From Bacteriovoracaceae bacterium (GTDB lineage: Bacteria; Bdellovibrionota; Bacteriovoracia; Bacteriovoracales; Bacteriovoracaceae), in the NCBI GenBank assembly GCA_947442115.1, contig CANEVK010000042.1, positions 1 through 12,769 of the forward strand: 12,769 nt of DNA, in the 5' to 3' direction. Below, piece by piece: positions 6,185 through 12,769 of the stretch. A model generated the notes under the pieces. It saw nothing but the letters and a program-made list of their open reading frames with translations. It had not been told where the DNA came from and searched no databases. Every line of letters begins with the position of its first letter. The stretch's first letter is position 1. The position numbers were made by a program, and so were the translations under genes.

Positions 6185-7054
6185 GTGAAACTCGTAAAGC
6201 ATTCTCTTCTCACCATTCTCCCTTTGCTTGTTGTGATCATCATTGATCAAGTAAGTAAATATTGGGCCCGGGGCTTAGTTGATATAACCACTTGGGGTAT
6301 TTTTAAGTTTCAATTGGTTTTCAACAATGGAATTATGCTCGGACACTTTTCTGAGCTTCCTCTAAAGGCCAAAGAAGTCACACTCACCACACTCGGTTCA
6401 TTTGTTCTGATTCTTTATTTCTTCTGTTTGGTTCTAGTTCCTATTAAATCAAAATCCACTTATTTAGGTGTCTCTATCCTAGTGGGTGGGATTATGGGGA
6501 ATGTGATTGATCGATTTAATGGTTTTTCTGTCGTTGATTTTATAAGCTTAAATATTTCCAACACAAATTTACCTTATGCCAATCTGGCCGATTTTTTTCA
6601 ATGGCTCGGTTATCTTTTTTTGACCTTTGGTCTTTATCAGGACTATCTTTATTACTGGCCTCAGGTTGACCTACGTAATAAATTTTTGGTTCATCCAAAA
6701 TTTCAGCTCCGTTTTTCGCTCTTGATTGCGCTCATGACTCTCGGCTCTTCCATGATTCTTCTTATTTTTTCTTTTTCATTTTTTCGTGATGATCAATCAC
6801 AAATCATGATTGATTACTTCATGTACCTTGGAGCACTTGCTTCCTTACTCCTTTCTTTGATTGTATTTTTAGGATCGATTATTATCTCTCACCGTGTTGC
6901 TGGCCCGATTTATGCGATTAAGCGCCATATCCGCTCTACACTTAATCTTGAAGAAGTGAATTTTAAACTCCGTGAAAAAGACGAATTTAAGGAGATTCAA
7001 GAGGACTTGAATCTCCTTAATAAAACAGTTATCGATCTTTCTAAAAAAAAATAG
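6185..7054 (+). CDS. lspA: signal peptidase II (LspA) fused to a two-helix HAMP-like domain
   Basis: Residues 1-160 are a lipoprotein signal peptidase. They include D21QVSKYW in TM1, an N-N-G motif at 47-49, GGIMGNVIDR (101-110), VVDFI with catalytic D118, and NLAD with catalytic D136, within four membrane segments. The enzyme removes the signal peptide of lipidated prolipoproteins in the inner membrane. Normal LspA ends near 160-170 residues, but this protein is 289. The extra part has two more membrane segments (about 176-200 and 212-235), then RVAGPIYAIKRHIR (238-250) and a helical, charged tail to 285, which is the look of a HAMP linker. No output domain follows. The GTG is the first codon after an in-frame TAA and has no visible ribosome binding site, so the start is only fair. 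It ends 7 bp from the converging beta-helix gene. Confidence 0.88.
   Translation: MKLVKHSLLTILPLLVVIIIDQVSKYWARGLVDITTWGIFKFQLVFNNGIMLGHFSELPLKAKEVTLTTLGSFVLILYFFCLVLVPIKSKSTYLGVSILVGGIMGNVIDRFNGFSVVDFISLNISNTNLPYANLADFFQWLGYLFLTFGLYQDYLYYWPQVDLRNKFLVHPKFQLRFSLLIALMTLGSSMILLIFSFSFFRDDQSQIMIDYFMYLGALASLLLSLIVFLGSIIISHRVAGPIYAIKRHIRSTLNLEEVNFKLREKDEFKEIQEDLNLLNKTVIDLSKKK
6987..7020. terminator. perfect 15-bp-arm hairpin in the 3' end of lspA
   Basis: TTAAGGAGATTCAAG (6987-7001) and CTTGAATCTCCTTAA (7006-7020) are exact reverse complements around the tetraloop AGGA. The hairpin lies in coding sequence, 34 bases before the lspA stop. Read leftward it sits 42 bases past the stop of the beta-helix gene, and a short T-rich stretch follows the stem, so it may end that transcript. 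Read rightward no T-tract follows at once. It is the strongest simple hairpin I found in the window. Terminator function is inference. Confidence 0.5.
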
Positions 7055-7061
7055 TTATTCT

Positions 7062-10000
7062 CTAGGGCATCGAAAAAGAGCCTGAGTTAAAGAGCGGTTT
7101 ATTTTGTCCGCCATTATTTGAGATTCCTACGGCCATTACTTTTTTACCGACATGCTGTTGGGCAATAGCACCCGGAATTACTGTTTCAAATCGATAGCCA
7201 AAAGTGTTTGGATTGGCACAAGCAAAATTGACAGCTGCTTCAGAGATCAAGTTGGCCCTCACTGTAGTGAGTGGAGTGACACTAGGAACTTGCTTGCTAA
7301 CAAAGCTAAAGACACCCAGATTGACATCTATTTGATTTGAATGTGTTTGATTACAGGCCCAGCCTTTGATTTTTACAGAACCATCTAATTTGTTTTTAGT
7401 GACTGAATCAAGATAGCCTGTAACATAAGGGGCCTTGCTAACATTACAGTTAACCTGCACTCCTTCAGAAACGAGGCGCATCGCCACTCCTTGGTTTCCA
7501 TTATTTTCTCTTATCGTCCAGTGTCTACTTTTTGGTATGAGCCTAAAATAGAGATCATTCTTATCAGCAAAATAGGAAGTTGTGGTTGCTGACCTGAGGG
7601 CATTGATACTCGAGACTGAAGGATAATTAGTATTAGTTTGCTTATTTTTAAGATAACAATGTTGACCTTGACCCACGAGTTTAATAACAGGTGTATTTGG
7701 CTGAGTTGATTCAGATATCAAATGGAACTCAGGTTTGGCGACATTTTTCATCATGATCTCATAATCATGCTGGCCTGTATTTCCTAAAGAAACGATGTGA
7801 CCCACATTGGTCGGCCATCCAAAGGCCATATTCCATTGATCCATCGTAAAGCTTAAAGCACCGTCACTTCTGCGTACGACAAATGGTGCTGTTAGTCCCA
7901 TCGTGTGACCATCACCACCAAAGATATGAAGGTAAGATTCACTAAAGCTAGCAGGACATCTTGAAAATCCCTCGAATTTTTGTCCCAAAGAAACGCACTG
8001 ACTGTCGGGAGTGATCGCTAAGGATTTAGAGGCTACAATCATGCCTGGAGCTCCACTAAGTGTTCCATCAATATCTCTCATTCCTGATGCTTTGGTGAGC
8101 TCATCATTGAATTGTGGTTGACTTGATGTCGTAGGCAAATAGGCTCGATGAACGGGATCAGGATTAAAGGAAACTCTCTTTGAGCTGTTATGGAGCCGCT
8201 CAAAACTAAAAATTACACCGATCGGTAATCGAGTAGTTTCAGTTGTATTCGAGAAAGTTTTTTGAGTTGGATAATTTAAAAAATCCACACCATCAAGTTC
8301 AAATGGTCCGTCATACTGAACCACTCCCACTTCCTTATATCTGTCCGCTATATTTCCTGTAAGGGCGAGAGCTTGATCGGTTGCCGAATGGTTAGCACTC
8401 TTTCCAATAATGACAGCATTTCTTATGATTTGATTGAAGGCCATCCAATAGTGCCTCCCATTATCAGCAGAAATTCCACCTTCATAAACAGCAGTCGATC
8501 CACGGAAATAGTATCCAGTGAGTTTATTTTTAAAAGCAATTAGTTTTCTAAAAATTGGTGTGGCCCCAGGGTTATAAGCATTAATATCAATTTTACGATC
8601 TTTGGGGTTGTTAGGATTATTTGTGAGGGGACCAACTGGGGCCCCATCCCAAGTAAAACCAACTTTACCTGAATGTGCAATATTGCCTTCAAATTTTTGA
8701 GTGTTGGACCAAATAGGAATAGTAATGAGTTGGCCTTGAGAATTATAGATATGGCTCTCAAAGGCCATCCAAAATCCTGAGCCTATATTACCGGAAGCAA
8801 CGTTATTAATAATTGTATTTTGTGGGTGAGAAATCCAATAAGTCCCAACATTAGGAAAGCGTCCTGTATGCTCATTGTTGACTGTCGGATGATCTGAAGC
8901 CAGAAGGACTTTAGAGGCATGAGGGTATCGAGATAAAATTCCTAAGTTATTCGACATGACGTTATCAATTTCTACTCCATCCTCGAAAAAATATCCGTGA
9001 CCTTTGAAGTCATAGCAAACGTTATTATGGACTAATGTTTTATTAGTTCTATGAACAGTGATACAACGCTGAAAACTGTGATGAACGCTCGAGTTCTGAA
9101 TAAATTGTCCGGGAGCGTCTCCAACAAAGTGCCAGTGAAAAGGGTAGCGGGCCATGATGCCTGCCTGCCCCATGTGATAAAACTCCACACTATCAACGTA
9201 GGCCTGTCCTCCTCTCATCACCATCACGTGTCCACCAACCTCTGCATTTAAAGCATCTGTGGTTGGAATCGGAGTCACACTTTCATCGGGACGGATGAGA
9301 ATATTTCTGGTGAGGTTGGCGATTTCTGCTCGAGGATTAAATTCAACTTTGCCGTTGTAAGTGGTATTGTAAAATTCGGACTGACCGAGATGGAATTTTT
9401 TAATGGCTCGATTAAGATAAATCTTATTTCCCACTATTCCAGTAATTTTAAAATTTTCTGCCTCATTTAGATCATAAGAACTAGGCGCGATAACTATTTC
9501 ATCTCCTACTTTCCAAGGAACTGATGAGTACTCAGGAGCTATAGAATCACCCAGAGGACGGAGTGGGCTTTGATTCTGAAGATTAGATGGGAAAACAATA
9601 AAGTTATCACCGACATTGGCCGATTGACCCAGACGGTACCAGCCAGCGTTGCGGCGACTCCCAGTGAGAATCATCCGCCCACCATTATTTACTATAAGTG
9701 CTTTGTGCCCATCATGTAGACGAGGATCACCTGGACGCTCTTTCAAGCTAAGCGTGAGTTTTTTTATGTAGGGTTTATATTTTTCTCCACACTGAAAAAC
9801 TCCATTCACGTAAATGACTTGAGCCTTGATCTCTATATTATTTTCGGCCAGGCTTGAATCACAATGAAGTTGTCCATTGATGATCAGCTCATCAATATTC
9901 AAACTTTTATCAATGTAGGCAATTTCATCGGATTTAATTTCAACGACAATTCTAGGTTTTCCAGAAGGCATGGCCCCAACAGCAAACCGATCGATATCTT

Positions 10001-10160
10001 GAATGGTAGCTTCAACTATTTCTGAAAGAGGAACCCCACTTCCTTCAACATATTCAACTTCGTAGGCCGGTCGGGGAGTTGAGACGTTTAAAAAGAGGGC
10101 AGTCAAAAGACCCACTGAGGAAAGAGCGGCAAAAGCCTTAAAATTGATAGTGTTTTTCAT
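7062..10160 (-). CDS. secreted G8-domain, right-handed beta-helix protein (CEMIP/TMEM2-like)
   Basis: Residue numbers run from the longest possible start (ATG at 10203-10205, 1047 residues). I prefer Met16 (10158-10160), which gives a typical signal peptide: two lysines, then a hydrophobic stretch FAALSSVGLLTALFL. Neither ATG has a good ribosome binding site. A G8 domain covers about 85-180. A parallel beta-helix follows, whose block near 353-410 (RYPFHWHFVGD, VHHSFQRCITVH, GHGYFFEDG) matches the core of eukaryotic CEMIP/TMEM2 hyaluronan depolymerases. Residues 928-1047 form a separate beta-rich domain with GWAC and SGSF motifs, seen C-terminally in other secreted bacterial proteins. The protein is probably exported and binds or cleaves an acidic polysaccharide; activity in bacterial homologues is unproven. 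It is divergent from the ceramidase gene and convergent with lspA. Confidence 0.85.
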   Translation of the reverse strand: MKNTINFKAFAALSSVGLLTALFLNVSTPRPAYEVEYVEGSGVPLSEIVEATIQDIDRFAVGAMPSGKPRIVVEIKSDEIAYIDKSLNIDELIINGQLHCDSSLAENNIEIKAQVIYVNGVFQCGEKYKPYIKKLTLSLKERPGDPRLHDGHKALIVNNGGRMILTGSRRNAGWYRLGQSANVGDNFIVFPSNLQNQSPLRPLGDSIAPEYSSVPWKVGDEIVIAPSSYDLNEAENFKITGIVGNKIYLNRAIKKFHLGQSEFYNTTYNGKVEFNPRAEIANLTRNILIRPDESVTPIPTTDALNAEVGGHVMVMRGGQAYVDSVEFYHMGQAGIMARYPFHWHFVGDAPGQFIQNSSVHHSFQRCITVHRTNKTLVHNNVCYDFKGHGYFFEDGVEIDNVMSNNLGILSRYPHASKVLLASDHPTVNNEHTGRFPNVGTYWISHPQNTIINNVASGNIGSGFWMAFESHIYNSQGQLITIPIWSNTQKFEGNIAHSGKVGFTWDGAPVGPLTNNPNNPKDRKIDINAYNPGATPIFRKLIAFKNKLTGYYFRGSTAVYEGGISADNGRHYWMAFNQIIRNAVIIGKSANHSATDQALALTGNIADRYKEVGVVQYDGPFELDGVDFLNYPTQKTFSNTTETTRLPIGVIFSFERLHNSSKRVSFNPDPVHRAYLPTTSSQPQFNDELTKASGMRDIDGTLSGAPGMIVASKSLAITPDSQCVSLGQKFEGFSRCPASFSESYLHIFGGDGHTMGLTAPFVVRRSDGALSFTMDQWNMAFGWPTNVGHIVSLGNTGQHDYEIMMKNVAKPEFHLISESTQPNTPVIKLVGQGQHCYLKNKQTNTNYPSVSSINALRSATTTSYFADKNDLYFRLIPKSRHWTIRENNGNQGVAMRLVSEGVQVNCNVSKAPYVTGYLDSVTKNKLDGSVKIKGWACNQTHSNQIDVNLGVFSFVSKQVPSVTPLTTVRANLISEAAVNFACANPNTFGYRFETVIPGAIAQQHVGKKVMAVGISNNGGQNKPLFNSGSFSMP

Positions 10161-10166
10161 AACTAG

Positions 10167-10182
10167 TCTTATCGGGATAAGA
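10167..10182. promoter_or_regulatory. 16-bp palindrome just upstream of the preferred beta-helix gene start
   Basis: TCTTATC-GG-GATAAGA is a perfect inverted repeat 6 bases upstream of the ATG at 10158-10160 on the minus strand. If that start is right, this is a non-coding operator, and on the minus strand GATAAG could double as a -10 element with TTTAAC 17 bases before it. If the longer start at 10205 is used, the palindrome is coding, which is less likely. Confidence 0.4.
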
Positions 10183-10224
10183 GTTGAAAAGTTAAAGATT
10201 TCCATTTCCTGATTGATTTGCGAT

Positions 10225-10253
10225 GATAATCCTAACCCCTTAGAACAAAAGGA
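10225..10253 (+). promoter_or_regulatory. candidate -10 element and ribosome binding site for the ceramidase gene
   Basis: GATAAT (10225-10230) matches five of six positions of the -10 consensus, but no good -35 is seen at the right distance. AAAAGGA (10247-10253) precedes the ATG at 10262 by 8 bases and supports that start. The short divergent region must carry both promoters. Confidence 0.35.
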
Positions 10254-10261
10254 TTCTCCCT

Positions 10262-10924
10262 ATGTGTCCCTGGATCAGTTGGCAACCAGCGAGCCTAAAA
10301 TTTTGTGAGGCCATGCTCTGTGGGTATATTCGTCAGCCTGCAAACTCGCTTTCTAATATGGCCTTCATCATCTCTGGCATTTTGATTTTACTTAGAGAGA
10401 AAGGAAAGAAAGGTTTTTCTCCCTATCATCTGATGGGAGTTGCTTCAATTTCCATCGGGATTACTTCAGGGATCTATCATGCCTCCATGACTTTTTTCTG
10501 GCAGTTTTTTGATGTCTCAAGCATGTTCATGCTTATTCTCCTGGCGCTCACGTTTAACCTCACCCGCGTGGGTTGGCTTAAATGGTCACAGTTTGTTTGG
10601 GCCTATTTGATCATGCTCATCACGTCCATGGGCCTCATGCTTCTTATTCAAGGAAAAAGTGGTGAGTGGATTTTTGCGATCGAAGTGACTTTAACCATGA
10701 TTGTTGAGGCTTTGATTTATCGCCAAAAGCAGCGCTCAGACTTTAAACCATTTTTTCAAGCGATTGGCATTTTTCTGCTCTCATTTGTGATTTGGACCGG
10801 TGATATACAAGGTTGGTGGTGCGATCCAGACAACCATATCTTGCAAGGACATGCTGCCTGGCATGTGCTCAATGCTTTTACCATTTGGTATTTATATAAA
10901 TTTTATAAGCAATTTGAAAAATGA
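10262..10924 (+). CDS. alkaline ceramidase family membrane hydrolase (CREST superfamily)
   Basis: This 220-residue integral membrane protein has about seven hydrophobic helices. Ceramidases of this family hydrolyse the amide bond of ceramides to give a sphingoid base and a fatty acid, using a zinc ion in the membrane. The active-site set is complete and spaced as in human ACER3: S69, H73 and D84 (ACER3 S77/H81/D92), plus the C-terminal zinc pair H197 and H201 in GHAAWH. The N-terminus keeps the family CE (15-16) and N-S-L-S-N (28-32) motifs, but the ACER3 calcium ligand E33 aligns with Q25. The ATG has a good ribosome binding site. It is divergent from the G8/beta-helix gene, and its stop lies 2 bp from the end of the converging SCO gene. 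Substrate could be ceramide or another N-acylated lipid of self or prey. Confidence 0.88.
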   Translation: MCPWISWQPASLKFCEAMLCGYIRQPANSLSNMAFIISGILILLREKGKKGFSPYHLMGVASISIGITSGIYHASMTFFWQFFDVSSMFMLILLALTFNLTRVGWLKWSQFVWAYLIMLITSMGLMLLIQGKSGEWIFAIEVTLTMIVEALIYRQKQRSDFKPFFQAIGIFLLSFVIWTGDIQGWWCDPDNHILQGHAAWHVLNAFTIWYLYKFYKQFEK

Positions 10925-10939
10925 GATTAGATCTCTTTT
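10917..10939. terminator. short bidirectional terminator between convergent genes
   Basis: GAGAT (10923-10927), loop TAG and ATCTC (10931-10935) form a 5-bp stem flanked by AAAAA on the left and TTTT on the right. It therefore reads as a weak intrinsic terminator in both directions. It overlaps the ends of the ceramidase and SCO genes, whose stops are only 2 bp apart. Confidence 0.4.
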
Positions 10940-11886
10940 GAAAATGTTTTAAAATAAAAATCCAGGGACTCATGTCCCTGTTTTGTTTTTAAAATGAGTC
11001 GTGCTTTCCATTTCATTTCACTCAGTTCACAGGCCGGAAGATAAAACTCACCTGCAAAATGATTTGCCTGAATATTCTTGAGTTGGGGTCTGATGTAGCC
11101 CATATTAAGGTCTATACCCTGAATATCAATTTCGATAGGTAATAAATCACTTTCCCCTTTATTTTTGAGTTGAATCTGAAACGTTTTTTCTGGGGTTAAG
11201 GGGCGAGGGGAGAAGGTCAGTTCAAAGCCATCAAGCTCGCAGCTGCCTTGAGCGAGATCACACTCTTTATTTTCTGCTCGAGATTTTATCACGCGATGAG
11301 AGCGGTGTTTTGCATAGAGAGGAGATTTCTCTGCAGCTCCTCGGTAGGCGGCCAATAATTTTTGAACAGAGTCGTCATATTTTAATTTATCTACGAAATT
11401 GCCCGCCTGATTAAGGATGAAAATATCACTGGTGTGACTAAAGGTATTTGAGCCAGGTTTTGCACCAGGGTATTTTTGAAAGCTCGCTCCAAATTTGTCC
11501 ATGATTTCTTTAAGTTGCTTCTCATTTGTATTTCCACCCTTAAAGTCTGGGGAAAACTTCGTCAAATGATCTTTGAGAGCGCTCAATGTATCAATGACCG
11601 GATTAACTGTTATAAAAATGACCTCAACTTTTTTTCTCTCGCTTTCTGGAAGGGACTTCATCATTTGACTAAGATTTGAGAGTGTCTTTGGACAAATGGC
11701 CGGACACTCAGCAAAACCAAAGAAAAGAAAGATGACCTTCCCACGATGATCTTTTGAGGAAAATTCACCATGGGTTGAGGGTAGGGAGAAATCTCCCCCT
11801 TGGGGTGCCGATGGATCAATTTCGATTTTTTTATCGCAGCTTATGAGGCCTGCGATTAAAAGGATGGTTAAGAAAAAATGCTTCAT
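10927..11886 (-). CDS. SCO1/SenC-family lipoprotein with extra C-terminal domain
   Basis: This 319-residue protein begins with a lipoprotein signal peptide and lipobox LISC (C17), so it should be anchored in the envelope and processed by an LspA such as the one in this window. Residues 28-185 are the thioredoxin-fold SCO domain, with copper-binding C61 and C65 (CPAIC) and H151, the complete Cu ligand set. SCO proteins deliver copper to cytochrome c oxidase CuA or act as redox proteins. Residues about 205-315 are beyond the usual length. They include CELDGFELTF, DLNMGYIRP and LPACELSEMKWKA motifs and resemble YtkA/FixH-like beta-sandwich domains found with copper proteins. C209, C216, C286 and the methionines could bind metal or form disulfides. 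GGAG lies only 2 bases before the ATG. No oxidase gene is adjacent. Confidence 0.9.
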   Translation of the reverse strand: MKHFFLTILLIAGLISCDKKIEIDPSAPQGGDFSLPSTHGEFSSKDHRGKVIFLFFGFAECPAICPKTLSNLSQMMKSLPESERKKVEVIFITVNPVIDTLSALKDHLTKFSPDFKGGNTNEKQLKEIMDKFGASFQKYPGAKPGSNTFSHTSDIFILNQAGNFVDKLKYDDSVQKLLAAYRGAAEKSPLYAKHRSHRVIKSRAENKECDLAQGSCELDGFELTFSPRPLTPEKTFQIQLKNKGESDLLPIEIDIQGIDLNMGYIRPQLKNIQANHFAGEFYLPACELSEMKWKARLILKTKQGHESLDFYFKTFSKEI

Positions 11887-12038
11887 AACTCCATTTCGGT
11901 TATTACTAAAAATTTGATGAGCCAGATCATCTTTTAATTGAGGGAATTATTTGACTAAGCCAGTTAGTTTTAACATTTCAATATTTGCTCATTTATGAAT
12001 TCATCATCTGAGGTTAAAATAATAGAAAAGGAAATGTT

Positions 12039-12305
12039 ATGACCAATATTCAAACCATCAAAAAAAATGACACTCAAGTTATCATCACACAATTTTCAAA
12101 TATAATTGATTCCGAATTTTATTTGAAAAATTTAAGGGCCCAAAATGATCATACTCCTGTGATTGTCATGGCCAATCGTGGAGATATCATTCCAGAAATG
12201 ATCCTTTCCAATTGTTGTGGAGGACATCTCTTTCGTGATGAAGTTGAAAAACTTCCTGGCATGATCGATCTCATGCTTCAGAGAAATCACGAGATTCATT
12301 GCTAG
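12039..12305 (+). CDS. 88-residue degenerate receiver-like protein
   Basis: The protein resembles the second half of a response-regulator receiver. VIITQFS fits strand 3, SEFYLKNLRAQN fits helix 3, TPVIVMAN fits strand 4, CCGGHLFRDE fits strand 5 and the following loop, and GMIDLMLQ fits helix 5. The phospho-acceptor Asp expected in the 'ITD' position is Gln (ITQ), the conserved Lys of the KP motif is missing, and the first two strands with the acidic pair are absent. It is therefore either a truncated relic or a small pseudo-receiver adaptor. AAAGGA stands about 7-8 bases before the ATG, supporting expression. It is transcribed away from the SCO gene across a 152-bp gap. That gap holds TTGACT (11951-11956) without a convincing -10. 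The fold match is from pattern memory and moderately sure. Confidence 0.55.
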   Translation: MTNIQTIKKNDTQVIITQFSNIIDSEFYLKNLRAQNDHTPVIVMANRGDIIPEMILSNCCGGHLFRDEVEKLPGMIDLMLQRNHEIHC

Positions 12306-12337
12306 AAAAATTCCTTAGGATGCGATGTGTGCCGTTT

Positions 12338-12359
12338 GGTGTTTGAGAAATCAAATACT
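12338..12359 (+). terminator. possible terminator hairpin after the receiver-like gene
   Basis: GGTGTTTGA and TCAAATACT pair, with three G-T wobbles, around a GAAA tetraloop. TTAATTCCTTTT follows. The stem is weak and the T-rich tail is interrupted, so this is only a candidate end for the gene at 12039-12305. Confidence 0.3.
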
Positions 12360-12433
12360 TAATTCCTTTTGTTAAGATCGGCCCACAATCTCTAAACATT
12401 TACCTCACAGGACATTTCAATTTCTCTTGGATA

Positions 12434-12471
12434 AAACTCCCCCAACGAAGATTAAAAAAAATAGGGAGTTT
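12434..12471 (+). promoter_or_regulatory. hairpin masking the ribosome binding site of the secreted-protein gene
   Basis: AAACTCCC (12434-12441) is the exact complement of GGGAGTTT (12464-12471), and the second arm contains most of the Shine-Dalgarno AGGGAG (12463-12468). The loop is 22 bases, largely A-rich. Folding would hide the site, as in RNA thermometers or translational switches. A possible upstream promoter is TTGTTA (12369-12374) with TAAACA (12393-12398), which is a poor match. Confidence 0.4.
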
Positions 12472-12474
12472 AAA

Positions 12475-12769
12475 ATGAAAAAATTCTTAATCGCTTTTCT
12501 TGCACTCATCAGTTTCTCAGCTCTTGCTGGAGAGATTACTCTTTACAACAAACCAACATCTGAAACACGTGACTTCTCTTTTAATGGCTTTGAGTTCGGC
12601 ATCAATAAAGATCTTGGCCGCGCTTGGGTTATCATCAAGCTTTCAGAATTAGGTGATGGACCAGCAGCGTATGATGAAAGAGTTAAAGTAGAAGGTTTAT
12701 CTTATAATCCAACTTCTCAAGAAGTTCTACTCGATGTTGAAGGCACTCAGATTGTATGTGCAAAAGTAA
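12475..12769 (+). CDS. secreted or periplasmic protein of unknown function, cut by the window edge
   Basis: An open frame of 98 codons begins at ATG 12475 and runs off the right edge without a stop. AGGGAG lies 6 bases before the start. The N-terminus is a textbook signal peptide, MKK followed by FLIAFLALISFS and ending ALA, with predicted cleavage after residue 18. The visible mature part contains GEITLYNKP, FNGFEFGINKD and VLLDVEGTQIVC segments. It is mixed polar, probably beta-rich, with one cysteine near the cut. I do not recognise the family. Its clean signal peptide and strong ribosome binding site suggest good expression when the overlapping hairpin is open. Confidence 0.8.
   Translation, partial: MKKFLIAFLALISFSALAGEITLYNKPTSETRDFSFNGFEFGINKDLGRAWVIIKLSELGDGPAAYDERVKVEGLSYNPTSQEVLLDVEGTQIVCAKV

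Noticed and set aside
8540..8761. 73-codon alternative frame within the beta-helix gene
   Set aside because: It is the same strand in another frame, fully inside a long continuous gene with coherent domains, and there is no sign of a programmed frameshift.
9051..9251. 66-codon frame with a run of histidines on the plus strand
   Set aside because: It is a shadow of the beta-helix gene on the opposite strand; there is no ribosome binding site and the histidines come from the antisense of coding triplets.
1..12769. CRISPR array, tRNA or rRNA genes
   Set aside because: No regularly spaced repeats and no cloverleaf or rRNA-like conserved sequence were seen in any gap.

Overview
The window is AT-rich, densely packed bacterial DNA with no rRNA, tRNA or CRISPR array visible. 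Its gene content suggests a Bdellovibrionota member, perhaps Bacteriovorax-, Peredibacter- or Halobacteriovorax-like. The clues are a signal peptidase II with an appended HAMP-like tail, a lipoprotein SCO protein with an extra C-terminal domain, a secreted G8/beta-helix protein, a bacterial ceramidase homologue, and low-GC codon use. This assignment is inference from style, not from a marker gene.

Region 1 (1-3338) looks like accessory DNA. A 439-bp gene-free leader rich in inverted and direct repeats is followed by a good sigma70-type promoter overlapped by a 12-bp palindrome. A tight four-gene run comes next: a DUF6036/AbiEii-like nucleotidyltransferase, a C-terminal winged-helix partner that starts at TTG in an 8-bp overlap, a ribbon-helix-helix-like protein with a coiled coil, and a tyrosine recombinase with every catalytic residue. 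The 5' end of the recombinase gene carries a 10-3-10 perfect palindrome. Its right half forms a 13-bp palindrome that recurs, as the reverse complement, at the left edge of the window. I read this as a possible self-contained recombination module with a toxin-antitoxin-like pair, and it is the best candidate here for an undescribed system.

Region 2 (3477-7054) holds a type II P-type ATPase with altered cation-site residues, then 35 bp downstream an LspA homologue fused to two extra membrane segments and a HAMP-like domain. A perfect 15-bp-arm hairpin lies inside the 3' end of lspA, facing the converging gene.

Region 3 (7062-10924) is a divergent pair of eukaryote-like proteins. One is a secreted G8-domain, right-handed beta-helix protein of the CEMIP/TMEM2 type. 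The other is a seven-helix alkaline-ceramidase-family membrane hydrolase with the complete S/H/D/H/H active-site set. Together they suggest handling of glycans and sphingolipid-like lipids.

Region 4 (10927-12769) contains an SCO1/SenC lipoprotein with an extra C-terminal domain, converging on the ceramidase gene. It also holds an 88-residue protein resembling the second half of a response-regulator receiver without its phospho-acceptor, and the start of a small secreted protein whose ribosome binding site sits inside a hairpin. The secreted protein gene runs off the right edge.
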